Source: Verticiella alkaliphila
GTDB taxonomy: Bacteria; Pseudomonadota; Gammaproteobacteria; Burkholderiales; Burkholderiaceae_B
DNA: 48,621 nucleotides
Reading direction: 5' to 3'
NCBI RefSeq assembly: GCF_018904615.1
Contig: NZ_JADCNH010000030.1
Location: forward strand, 1-48,621
A program made the position numbers and the translations under genes. The notes beneath the pieces were generated by a model. It saw only the letters and a list, made by a program, of their open reading frames with translations. It did not search any database and was not told where the DNA came from. Shown here piece after piece: positions 26,698 through 34,449 of this stretch. Numbering within the stretch: the stretch's first letter is position 1; each line of letters begins with the position of its first letter.

Positions 26698-26931
26698 GTC
26701 GCACCCCACGCGGGTGCGTGGATTGAAGCATGGTGGTTCCAGGTCAGGCGTAGCGCAGCATGAGTCGCACCCCACGCGGGTGCGTGGATTGAAGCAGCGC
26801 GCTCGGCGCTGACCCCAGGCTTCGACGTTCGGTCGCACCCCACGCGGGTGCGTGGATTGAAGCACGCCTGGAGGAGGGCGACCCCATGCAGTTGAGCACG
26901 TCGCACACCACGCGGTGGCACGACTGGCGTG
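26698..26931 (+). CRISPR. Small orphan CRISPR array with type I-C-like repeats
   Basis: Three identical 32-base repeats lie at 26698-26729, 26764-26795 and 26832-26863 (GTCGCACCCCACGCGGGTGC then GTGGATTGAAGC). Spacers are 34 and 36 bases. A decayed fourth copy (GTCGCACACCACGCGGTGGC onward) is at 26900-26931, after a 36-base spacer. The GTCGC start and GTGGATTGAA end are characteristic of subtype I-C. An AT-richer leader (about 26620-26697, GCATTTTTCTAAGGGGTTGA) lies upstream. No cas5c, cas8c, cas7c or cas4 gene is in the window, so the array depends on genes elsewhere or is a remnant. Confidence 0.92.
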
Positions 26932-26970
26932 CTGTCATCGGTTGTAAACGCCTAGTCCTGCAAAAACAGC

Positions 26971-27357
26971 CTACTTCCCCCGCGCCTGCGCAAACACGAT
27001 GAGCGACACGATCCCCCAGAACACCAGGTACTCGATGCCGCCACCGGACCAGGCCCAGCCCCAGCCGCCCACGGCGACGATGGCGTAGGCGGCGACGGCC
27101 ATGATGAGGGCGGAGCCCAGGGCGGCGTATCGGGTGAAGACGCCGAAGATCAGGGCGAGGGCGACGGCGAGCTCGGCGACGCCGGCCAGCACGACGAACG
27201 CGTTACCGGGCTGCAGGCCGGCCTTGGCGAAGAAGCCGGCGGCGTTGTCGAAGCCGACGATCTTGCCGTACACGTGGGGCAGGTACCAGGCACCGATGAG
27301 GATGCGCAGGAGGGTGGCGGGAAGCTGACGCTGGGGCGCTGAAAAATAGGTGGACAT
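26971..27357 (-). CDS. DoxX-family membrane protein
   Basis: This 128-residue protein (start MSTYFSAPQRQLPATLLRIL) has four hydrophobic helices and the DoxX pattern LLRILIGAWYLPHVYGKIVG near the start, AAGFFAKAGLQP, then VVLAGVAELAVALALIFGVF. DoxX proteins are small membrane components linked to oxidoreductase or stress functions. It follows a 118-base gap after the small secreted protein gene, so it may have its own promoter. A longer in-frame start at 27420 lacks family similarity. Confidence 0.85.
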   Translation of the reverse strand: MSTYFSAPQRQLPATLLRILIGAWYLPHVYGKIVGFDNAAGFFAKAGLQPGNAFVVLAGVAELAVALALIFGVFTRYAALGSALIMAVAAYAIVAVGGWGWAWSGGGIEYLVFWGIVSLIVFAQARGK

Positions 27358-27420
27358 GGCTGATGGGCACCGTGTGGGGCTGTCACGGGTGCGACAGGGC
27401 GACGGCGTGCAGAATGCCAC

Positions 27421-27445
27421 ATTCTGTCAAGAATCGTCATGATTC
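27421..27445. promoter_or_regulatory. Overlapping inverted repeats upstream of the DoxX gene
   Basis: ATTCT-GTCA-AGAAT (27421-27434) and GAATC-GTCAT-GATTC (27431-27445) overlap in the gap before the DoxX gene. They share the GTCA centre and the half-site (A)GAAT. They resemble a regulator binding site, but no regulator is identified. Confidence 0.35.
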
Positions 27446-27475
27446 GCCACGGCCACGGCATCCGCCGGGCGAAAA

Positions 27476-27913
27476 TCAGCGATTTGCGGGTGCCTGCTGC
27501 TGTCCCGCTTCCAGCTCCCTTACCTCCGCCGCACTCAACACCGGCAACACCCAGAATCCGGCGATGTGGTCGCTCGCGTCCACGCTCACGGTCATGCGCA
27601 GCGGGGCGGTGGCCTGGGTCCAGCGGGCGACGCGGCTGTAGACAGTGAGTTCGCCCTCTCGGGTCTGGGTCTCGGCGATCACCTCGCCTTCCTGGCCGAA
27701 GCGCTGACTCAGATCGTTGCGCACCTTGGCGAGCGTGTCGGCCGAGCCGAGGGCCTGGTGCATCTCGGGGGTCATCGCTGCCCAGATCGGGGCGGTGTCG
27801 CCCCGCAGGAACTGCGTGGCGGCGGTATGGCCGCGCGAGGCGGGGTCGGCCTGGATGGCCGTGCTGAGGGTGACGCCGGCGACGAGGGCAGGCCAGGTCC
27901 ACACGGGTTTCAT
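27476..27913 (-). CDS. Small secreted protein, DUF3887-like
   Basis: The 145-residue product starts MKPVWTWPALVAGVTLSTAIQA, a signal peptide with probable cleavage after AIQA. The mature part (AATQFLRGDTAPIWAAMTPEMH, LSQRFGQEGEVIAETQTREG, a run of strands ending in GFWVLPV) has the size and helix-then-sheet pattern of DUF3887 or NTF2-like domains. The match is by eye and moderate. Its start overlaps the end of the alpha-hydroxy-acid oxidase gene by four bases, so the two are co-translated. Confidence 0.65.
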   Translation of the reverse strand: MKPVWTWPALVAGVTLSTAIQADPASRGHTAATQFLRGDTAPIWAAMTPEMHQALGSADTLAKVRNDLSQRFGQEGEVIAETQTREGELTVYSRVARWTQATAPLRMTVSVDASDHIAGFWVLPVLSAAEVRELEAGQQQAPANR

Positions 27914-29103
27914 GGGGTGCCTCCTGAAGGTCGTGAACAGGCAGGCGCCTGGGGCACGACGAGGTCTGGTGTGATCTCGGCGAGTGTCGCACATCCGAGC
28001 AAGGCCATGTCAGTGGCTATCTCGTTGCGAAAGATGTCCACCACCTTGCGGATGCCGTGGGCACCGCCCACGGCCGCGCCGTAGAGCTGGGGGCGGCCGG
28101 TGAACACCATGCGCGCGCCCAGGGCAATGGCCTTCAAGGCATCCGTGCCGCGGCGCACGCCGCCGTCAAGCATCACCGGAAAGCCTGCGGGCACCGCGGC
28201 GACGACGCCGGGCAATGCCTGCAAGGGGGCGACGCAGCCGTCGAGCTGGCGTCCGCCGTGGCTGGAGACGATGACGCCGTCAGCGCCTGCGGCGTGCGCC
28301 AGACGCGCGTCTTCGGGATGCATGACCCCTTTCAGGATCAGCTTGCCGGGCCAGCGCGCCCGGATCCAGCGGATGTGCTCCCACGACAGGCGATCGCGTC
28401 CACCGCGAAAGCCATTGGGCGGATCCTGCGTGATGGGCGGGCCGATCTCCTCGTACAGGTTGGCAAAGCGCGGTACGCCGCTGCCTCTCAACGTGCGCAG
28501 GAAGACGTCGAACGTCCAGCGTGGGTGCAAGAGGCCGTCCAGCATCACGGAGGCGCTGAGCTTGAAGGGCACGGTGAAGGCCAGGCGCTGCAGGTTCTCG
28601 CGGTTGGCGCCCACGCACGTATCGATGGTGACGACGAGGACATCGATGTGCGCGGCTTGCAGGCGGGCGAGCAGGCGGCCGATGCGGTCGGTGTCGCCGG
28701 GCAGGTAGGCCTGATACCAGCAGTGGTTGCCGGTCTCGGCCTGCAGGCGCTCCAGCGGCACGCTGGAAGCACCGCTGATGATGAACGGAATGTTGGCATC
28801 TTTCGCCGCGCGAGCCAACGCGAGATCGCACTCCTCCATGACGATGGCCGCAAAGCCGGTGGGCGCGAAGCCCACGGGCAGGGCGTAGCGCTGGCCGAAC
28901 ACCTCGACCTGGCTGCTGCGCTGCTCGACCACGCGCAAGCCGCGCGGCAGGAAGCCGATCTGCCCGAAGGCGGCGGTGCTGGCTGCCAGCGAGGCGCCGT
29001 CCTCGGTGCCGCCGCACACATAGCCTTCGACGCAGCGCGGCAGGATGCGACGCGCCTCGCGTTCCAGGTCGGGAATGGACAGGCAGCGATCGAGCCGGCT
29101 CAT
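27910..29103 (-). CDS. FMN-dependent alpha-hydroxy-acid oxidase/dehydrogenase
   Basis: This 397-residue enzyme of the lactate/glycolate oxidase family oxidises a 2-hydroxy acid to the 2-oxo acid through FMN. Active-site features are Tyr130 in CWYQAYLP, Lys258 in LILKGVMHPEDA, and His282 and Arg285 in VSSHGGRQLDG. The FMN phosphate region is VMLDGGVRRGTDALKAIALG. The N-terminal motif reads YVCGGTEDGASL, where the usual form is Y-x-x-GG-x-x-DE, so substrate preference may differ. It overlaps its neighbours on both sides by four bases (ATGA), placing it in a tight operon with the CMD protein and the small secreted protein. Confidence 0.92.
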   Translation of the reverse strand: MSRLDRCLSIPDLEREARRILPRCVEGYVCGGTEDGASLAASTAAFGQIGFLPRGLRVVEQRSSQVEVFGQRYALPVGFAPTGFAAIVMEECDLALARAAKDANIPFIISGASSVPLERLQAETGNHCWYQAYLPGDTDRIGRLLARLQAAHIDVLVVTIDTCVGANRENLQRLAFTVPFKLSASVMLDGLLHPRWTFDVFLRTLRGSGVPRFANLYEEIGPPITQDPPNGFRGGRDRLSWEHIRWIRARWPGKLILKGVMHPEDARLAHAAGADGVIVSSHGGRQLDGCVAPLQALPGVVAAVPAGFPVMLDGGVRRGTDALKAIALGARMVFTGRPQLYGAAVGGAHGIRKVVDIFRNEIATDMALLGCATLAEITPDLVVPQAPACSRPSGGTP

Positions 29104-30245
29104 GCCGCGCCCGGGACCACGGCTTCGCCCAGGTTGAGCATCAGCCGGTTGGCCCAGGCGAAGAGGGCGCTGGCATGCAGCGCGTCGAGCAGCTGGATAT
29201 CCGTGAGGCCGACATCGCGCAGGGCCTGCAGGTGTGCAGGGCCAATCTGCCCGGGCGTGCGGGTGAGCACCAAGGCAAAGCGCACGATGGCGCGCTCGCG
29301 GGGCTGGGTGCCGGCGGTGTCCGGATCCTGGAAGAGCTGGGCGATGACGTCGTTGCGCTTGGCGAGCTGCTCGAAGCGCTGGGCATGCACGGACAGGCAG
29401 TACACGCAGCCGTTGGCGCGCGACACCGCGGCCGTGGCGAGTTCGCGCTCGGCACGCGGCAAGCCGCCGGGGGCATACATGATGGCGTTGAACGCCGCCG
29501 AGCGGTGCTCCAGCACGTCGGGTTGCTGGGCAAGCAGCAGATAGAAGTCCGAGCTGCGCGCCTGCGGATGACTCGCATCCAGCACGGCCTGCTGCTGCGG
29601 CGTGGCGGTGGCCGGGTCGAGCACGGGCAGCCAGGCCTTCCAGCCCAGTGTTTCGCTCGTGAAGCCGTTGATGCGCAGCACTTCGCCCGGGGGCGGCAGA
29701 TTGGCCGGGTGGACGAAATCCTCGGCGGGCGCGGCAGCGACGGCCTCGGATGCTGCACCGGCGGGGCCGAGTGCCTGCAACGCCTGCAGACCGGCCACGA
29801 CGCGCAGCTGATAGGCCACGTAGCCCACGAGCTGGCCCAGCAGCACGATGTCCGCGGTCGACAGACCCGCGTCGCTCAGGGTGGCGAGGGCGCGGCGATC
29901 GGCCGCAAGCGGATCCCGTGCGATCGTGCGGGCGTAGTCGAGGATGGCCTTCAGGCGGGCAGCGTCGGTGGCCTCGCCAGCGGCACGCAGGCGTTCGCCG
30001 TAGGCCGCCACCAGCGCGGGCACGCCCGAGGTCTCGGCCACGGCTTGGGCGGTGGCGAGCCGGTCGTTCTTGCTCAGACTCGTGCTGGCGTGCGCAAAGA
30101 GGTGATCGTCCACCGCCTGGGTGGCGGTGACGACTTTCTCGCGCAGCGCGCGCACGCTGCGGGCGTAGCTGTCAGGCGCGAGTGCCGCAGCGTGATCGAT
30201 GGCGTCGGCGGGGATGGCGGGCGAGGTCGAGGTAGTCTGCGTCAT
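29100..30245 (-). CDS. Two-domain carboxymuconolactone-decarboxylase-like (AhpD-like) protein
   Basis: The 381-residue protein joins two all-helical CMD-type domains. The first (about 20-160) lacks the redox cysteines. The second (about 190-375) has the AhpD/peroxidase-related motif with Cys280, Cys283 and His287 (RANGCVYCLSVHAQRF). This thiol pair can relay reducing equivalents or detoxify peroxides. The neighbouring hydroxy-acid oxidase may produce peroxide, so a linked protective or redox role is a reasonable inference. It is the first gene of the operon and has an operator-like element right upstream. Confidence 0.85.
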   Translation of the reverse strand: MTQTTSTSPAIPADAIDHAAALAPDSYARSVRALREKVVTATQAVDDHLFAHASTSLSKNDRLATAQAVAETSGVPALVAAYGERLRAAGEATDAARLKAILDYARTIARDPLAADRRALATLSDAGLSTADIVLLGQLVGYVAYQLRVVAGLQALQALGPAGAASEAVAAAPAEDFVHPANLPPPGEVLRINGFTSETLGWKAWLPVLDPATATPQQQAVLDASHPQARSSDFYLLLAQQPDVLEHRSAAFNAIMYAPGGLPRAERELATAAVSRANGCVYCLSVHAQRFEQLAKRNDVIAQLFQDPDTAGTQPRERAIVRFALVLTRTPGQIGPAHLQALRDVGLTDIQLLDALHASALFAWANRLMLNLGEAVVPGAA

Positions 30246-30248
30246 GTG

Positions 30249-30266
30249 GGGACTATAGCGTTATGA
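30249..30266 (-). promoter_or_regulatory. Operator-like element before the CMD-oxidase operon
   Basis: On the minus strand this reads ATAACGCTATAGTCCCC, beginning a few bases upstream of the CMD start. The AACGCTATAGTCCCC part matches AACGCTATTGTCCGC at 32976-32990, before the Bug gene, in 13 of 15 positions. A shared regulator or a shared promoter element is possible. Confidence 0.4.
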
Positions 30267-30400
30267 GGCCATGGCGCTGGCTGGCGCCACGCGTCCGGTG
30301 ATCGGAAGGGTTGCGTCGAATGGACAGCGAGGCGGCCCCTCGCGTGCTGCCTCACGACAGGCTGGCATGGCCGCGTCGACGGCGCACGGCGGGACAACGC

Positions 30401-31883
30401 TCACTCGCGCTGTGTCAGCCGGCCCGGCGCTGCCGGCGTCCATTCATCGCCTTGCAGTTCAGGCTCTGCGTAGTCCTGCAGCACCTGCCAGTGATGCTCG
30501 ACGTCTTCGCGATAGAAGAGGCTCGCGATGCCGGTGGCGAGACGCCGGGCGCCATCGCTGATCGCCGGAATGTCCCCCGAGATCGTGCCGAATGACAGGG
30601 CGGCGGGATAGCAGAAGGCATGGATGCGATCCAGGCCGGGGCAGGCACCCGGGGTCTTCTCCTGGAATTCGAAGACCGGGCCCAGATCCGGCGAGGCGGC
30701 GAGTTCGGCGTCTGCGTCGGCAGGGTCCGGGCGGAAGCGATCCTGCCAGAGCCGCACATGGGGGGCGAAAGCGGCGAAGGCGGGGCGCTGCGTCCAATCG
30801 ATCACGAAGCCCGTGGACACGATGAGGAAGTCGGCATCCAGTGTGCCGCGCGGGGTGTGGATGCGCAGCGAATCGAGGGTGCCGTCGGCAGCCGGCCGTG
30901 TCTCGATGCGCTCGATCGGCGCACCCGTGTGAAAGTGCGCGTTCGGATGCCGCGACACGCGCTGCGTGCTGCCGCGCGGGGGTGGCACCTGCTGCGCATT
31001 GATGTAATGGCGGATGCGCCACTTCCAGGCGTCGGGCAGGTCGTGGTGGCCATGCGTGAGGCCGGGCACGCCGGACGCCTTGGATTTGTTGATGCGCGGG
31101 ATGTCCGCGCGGCGCACGAAGAGATCCACGCTGGCCGCGCCGCATTCGAGCGCGGTGGCGGCGCTGTCCATGGCCGAGGAGCCGGCGCCCACGATGGCCA
31201 CCCGCTGGCCGCGCAGCCGGGTGTAGTCCAGGGCGTCCGAGGAGTGTGCCCAGCGGCTGCGCGGCACGCCCTTCACGAAGGCCGGGATGGCCGGGCCGCC
31301 CAGGCCGTCGCGCCCGGTGGCCAGCACGACCGCGGCGTGCGAGCAGGGCGCGCTCGGTGCCTGGCGTGCCGGTGTCGCGCACTTGCAGGCGCACGAGGCG
31401 ATGCGGCGTGGGCGCGACGGCCAGCACCTCGCAACCGTTGACCACCTGCGCGCGGGTCACGCGGCGGTACCAGCGCAGATAGTCCATCCACTGCAGACGA
31501 GGGATCTTGTCGAGGGCGGCCCAGGCGTCGGCCCCGAACTGCGCGATGAACCACGCGCGGAATGTGAGCGAGGGCACGCCCATCGCGGGGCCCGTGAGCT
31601 CCTTGGGCGAGCGCAGCGTCTCCATGCGGGCCGTGGTGGCCCAGGGGCCTTCCTCGCCTGGCGGCGCCCGGTCCAGCAGCGTGGCGGCGATGCCTTGCTG
31701 GGCAAAACCGAACGCCGCTGCGAGGCCTGCCTGGCCGGCACCGATCACAATCACGTCATGCACCGTCTGGCCCTCATGGGTGAGGGCGGGCATCCAGCGT
31801 TTGCCGGGCCAGCCGATGCTGATGAGATCGTCGGCGACGCGGGCGTCGTGAGCGGCAAGGCCAGGCAGAGAAACAGCAGTCAT
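30401..31883 (-). pseudogene. FAD/NAD(P)-dependent monooxygenase-like oxidoreductase, frameshifted
   Basis: The start at 31883 (MTAVSLPGLAAHDARVADDL) leads into the FAD-binding motif DVIVIGAGQAGLAAAFGFAQ and continues to ERALLARR. Near 31331-31334 the frame breaks. The protein resumes as AVVLATGRDGLGGP and runs through the NAD(P) motif VAIVGAGSSAMDSAATAL to 30401. A +1 or -2 change in the run CGCCGCGG would explain it. The restored protein is about 494 residues, with two dinucleotide folds as in flavin monooxygenases. The break may be a sequencing error or true decay. It lies between the CMD operon and a Bug receptor gene on the same strand. Confidence 0.83.
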
Positions 31884-31941
31884 GAAGTCCAGCAGGGAAA
31901 AGGGCAGACCCGGCGGCAACCGCCGGGCCATGGGTCATGCG

Positions 31942-32949
31942 TCAGTCGATGCGGATGTTGGCCTTCTTCGCGATATCCGCCCATTTGATGCGATCCGCGT
32001 GCACGGTCTCACGGAACTGCTCGGGCGTCTCCAGCCGGATCGTGTTGCCCTGCTGCTCGTAGCGGGCGCGGATGGCGGGATCCTCGAGCGTCTCGCGCAC
32101 GGCCGCATTGATGCGCTGCGCGATGGCCGGATCCGTGCCCTTGGGCGCGAAGATGCCGAACCAGATGGCGCTGTCGAAACCCTCGGTGCCCGCAATGCCG
32201 CTGGCGGCGATGGGGGGCACGTCCTTGACGGCCGGCACCGGCTCGGCGGTGGTCACGCCCAGCAGGCGCACCCGGCCGGCCTGCGCGTGCGGCAGCACGG
32301 TCTGCACCTGGTTCATGATGCAGCAGGTCTCGCCGCGCACCACGGACAGGATGGCTTCGGGGCCGCCCTTGTAGGGCACGTGGATCATGTTCAGGCCCAG
32401 GCGCGAATTGAATTCCGCGAAGGCCATGTGTGTGCCGGCGCCATTGCCCGTGGAGGCGAAGTTGTACTTGCCGGGGTTGGCGCGCACGGTGTCCACGAAG
32501 CCCTGCAGATCCTTCACGTCGATCACGTCCGGGTTGATCGTGAGCACGTTGGACACGTCCAGCACCGGGGCCACGGGGACGAAGTCGGCTTCGACGTCAA
32601 AGGGCAGGTTTGGGTAGATGGCTGCGTTGCTGCCGTGCGTGGCAGCCGTGCCGAAGACGAGCGTGTAGCCATCGGGATTGGCGCGGGCGACGTGCTCGCT
32701 CGCGATGTTCCCAGCCGCGCCTGCCCGGTAATCGATGATGATGGGTTGGCCGAGCTTGGCCGAGAGCGGCTCCTGCAGCACGCGGGCGACGACGTCCACG
32801 CCGGAGCCTGCCGGAAAACCCATGATGAGGGTGATGGGCTGGCGCGGCCACTCGCCAGTGGGGGCGGCCGCAAGTGCGGTGGCCGCGGTGCCAGCAAGCA
32901 GCGTGGCGGCAGCGGCGCGCCACAGGCGGGAGAGCGGAAAGGAGCGCAT
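31942..32949 (-). CDS. Bug-family tripartite tricarboxylate transporter receptor
   Basis: This periplasmic solute-binding protein of 335 residues has a signal peptide (residues 1-28, ending ATALAAA). The mature start EWPRQPITLIMGFPAGSGVD is the Bug signature, followed by GQPIIIDYRAGAAGNIASE and the ligand-loop region YNFASTGNGAGTHMAFAEF. Bug proteins bind carboxylates or other small organic acids and deliver them to TctAB-type permeases. No tctA or tctB lies nearby. It sits 58 bases before the FAD oxidoreductase gene on the same strand, so it may supply its substrate. Confidence 0.93.
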   Translation of the reverse strand: MRSFPLSRLWRAAAATLLAGTAATALAAAPTGEWPRQPITLIMGFPAGSGVDVVARVLQEPLSAKLGQPIIIDYRAGAAGNIASEHVARANPDGYTLVFGTAATHGSNAAIYPNLPFDVEADFVPVAPVLDVSNVLTINPDVIDVKDLQGFVDTVRANPGKYNFASTGNGAGTHMAFAEFNSRLGLNMIHVPYKGGPEAILSVVRGETCCIMNQVQTVLPHAQAGRVRLLGVTTAEPVPAVKDVPPIAASGIAGTEGFDSAIWFGIFAPKGTDPAIAQRINAAVRETLEDPAIRARYEQQGNTIRLETPEQFRETVHADRIKWADIAKKANIRID

Positions 32950-32975
32950 GATGGACGGCGATTCTTTATGAGAAA

Positions 32976-33002
32976 AACGCTATTGTCCGCAAAACGTTAT
33001 GA
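32976..33002 (-). promoter_or_regulatory. Operator-like repeats upstream of the Bug gene
   Basis: Read on the minus strand, ATAACGTTTT and ATAGCGTTTT occur as near-direct repeats separated by seven bases, starting about 26 bases before the Bug gene. The plus strand carries AACGCTATTGTCCGC, similar to the element before the CMD operon. The surrounding 50 bases are unusually AT-rich, as expected for a promoter. Confidence 0.4.
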
Positions 33003-33037
33003 CTTAAAGTAATAACAATATGCCCCCTGCCGCGTGC

Positions 33038-34246
33038 TCAACCCCCCGCCAGATGACGCGTCAGCGCCCCGTGCAGCATGTCGTAGGCAGTGAGCCCAGG
33101 CAGCCGGCTGAAGAATTCGTTGCGCTGCGTCGAGGCCCCGATGCGCGACCACAGGCTGAGCGCATAGACCGTATGGTCATGCCAGGCCAGCAGCCCGATC
33201 ATGTCGCCGGCGCGCTCGCCATCGCGGTTGGTGACGGGAAAGCGAAAGTGCTGAGACGGGATGCCATGCTGCTGCAACACCGGATCGACGGCGTGCATGG
33301 CCGGCGCGTACGCACGCAGATCCGACGTCTGCCCCATCAGATACCCGGGAAAGAGCCGCTTGCCCATGGCCGTGAGCTCTTGCGGGGTAGGCGAGCGCGG
33401 CGCGGGAATGGCGGCGAGCCAGACGGTGCCGCGCGTGTCGCCGTCGTCCCCGCGCGTGAGGTGCAGCTCGGCGGGCAGGCTGCCCTGGAAATCATTGATG
33501 CGCACGTCCCACGCGTTGGGAACGACGAGCCCCAGGTTCTGATCACCGATCACAGCCGGAATACGGCGCAGCTGCTGATCGTCATGGGCGGTGGGCCGGC
33601 CATCTGCAAAGCGCAGGTTGGTGAGCATCCCGCTCGCAAAATCCGCCGCGGTGTCGGACCACTGCCGGCGCTGCTCGTCATTGGCGGCGCCACGGCTGTC
33701 GAGCTGGAAGGCCAGCGTGAGGACACGATCGCCACGCACGTAGCAGGCGCTCAAGGCACTGCCCTGGCGTTGGCCCTGGCCATCGGTCTGGTGGCCGATG
33801 CGCTGGGCGGCAGTGAGATCGCTGCTCCCGGTGCCGGCCGAGATCCGATAGCCCGCTTCCTCGAGCAGCCAGGTACAGATGCGCGCAGCGGCGGGGGCGG
33901 TGGGCACCTGGAACGTGGTGATGGTGGCCGTGACAGGCGCATCACTCGGATCCGGCGTGACTTTGGCCACGATCCGCAGATGGGCGACATTGCCGACGTC
34001 GAGTGGGCGATCCGTGGGCAGCGGCGATACCTCGACGGTCGCGTCTGCCGGGATGTACGTCGTGAAATCCAGCGCCGGCACGCCTAGCGCAAAGGCATGG
34101 GGGACCCAATCGCGTTGCGCGGCTGACACTTCATCGAGGGGGGCGGGGGGCAGGAGCGACGGGGCGCCGGCCGCGCCCGCAAGGGGGGCCTGGCAAAGGG
34201 CGGCAAGGGCGAGCGGGACGAGCCAGCGGCGCGGATGGAGTGTCAT
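33038..34246 (-). CDS. Secreted protein of unknown function
   Basis: The 402-residue product starts MTLHPRRWLVPLALAALCQA, a signal peptide with probable cleavage after LAGA. The mature region has alternating beta-strand-like segments, such as LDFTTYIPADATVEVSP, HLRIVAKVTPDPSDAPVTAT and DRVLTLAFQLDSRG. Two cysteines (ARICTWL and SACYVRG) could form one disulfide. I recognise no family. An upstream in-frame ATG at 34384 would precede the signal peptide and is unlikely. It shares strand and direction with the Bug gene after an 88-base gap. Confidence 0.6.
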   Translation of the reverse strand: MTLHPRRWLVPLALAALCQAPLAGAAGAPSLLPPAPLDEVSAAQRDWVPHAFALGVPALDFTTYIPADATVEVSPLPTDRPLDVGNVAHLRIVAKVTPDPSDAPVTATITTFQVPTAPAAARICTWLLEEAGYRISAGTGSSDLTAAQRIGHQTDGQGQRQGSALSACYVRGDRVLTLAFQLDSRGAANDEQRRQWSDTAADFASGMLTNLRFADGRPTAHDDQQLRRIPAVIGDQNLGLVVPNAWDVRINDFQGSLPAELHLTRGDDGDTRGTVWLAAIPAPRSPTPQELTAMGKRLFPGYLMGQTSDLRAYAPAMHAVDPVLQQHGIPSQHFRFPVTNRDGERAGDMIGLLAWHDHTVYALSLWSRIGASTQRNEFFSRLPGLTAYDMLHGALTRHLAGG

Positions 34247-34398
34247 GGGCGGCCATCGATGCGGAAGGAACGCGCGGCATTCCAGCAATGACCGCGCCGC
34301 GGGAGCGCCAACCCTGCGCCGCCCACTCCCTCGTTTGTAGTCGATGTGCCGGGGCCCTGACAACGGTGCGATCGTCGCGCCCATACGACGATCCCGGT

Positions 34399-34419
34399 GG
34401 CCCCGCGTCGGCCGGGGCC
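34399..34419 (-). terminator. Hairpin downstream of the chemoreceptor gene
   Basis: GGCCCC and GGGGCC form a 6-bp stem with a 9-base loop 31 bases after the chemoreceptor stop. There is no T run in either direction, so it is at best a weak terminator. Confidence 0.3.
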
Positions 34420-34449
34420 GTCGAGAGGGTCGAGACGAGGTCCGCGTGC

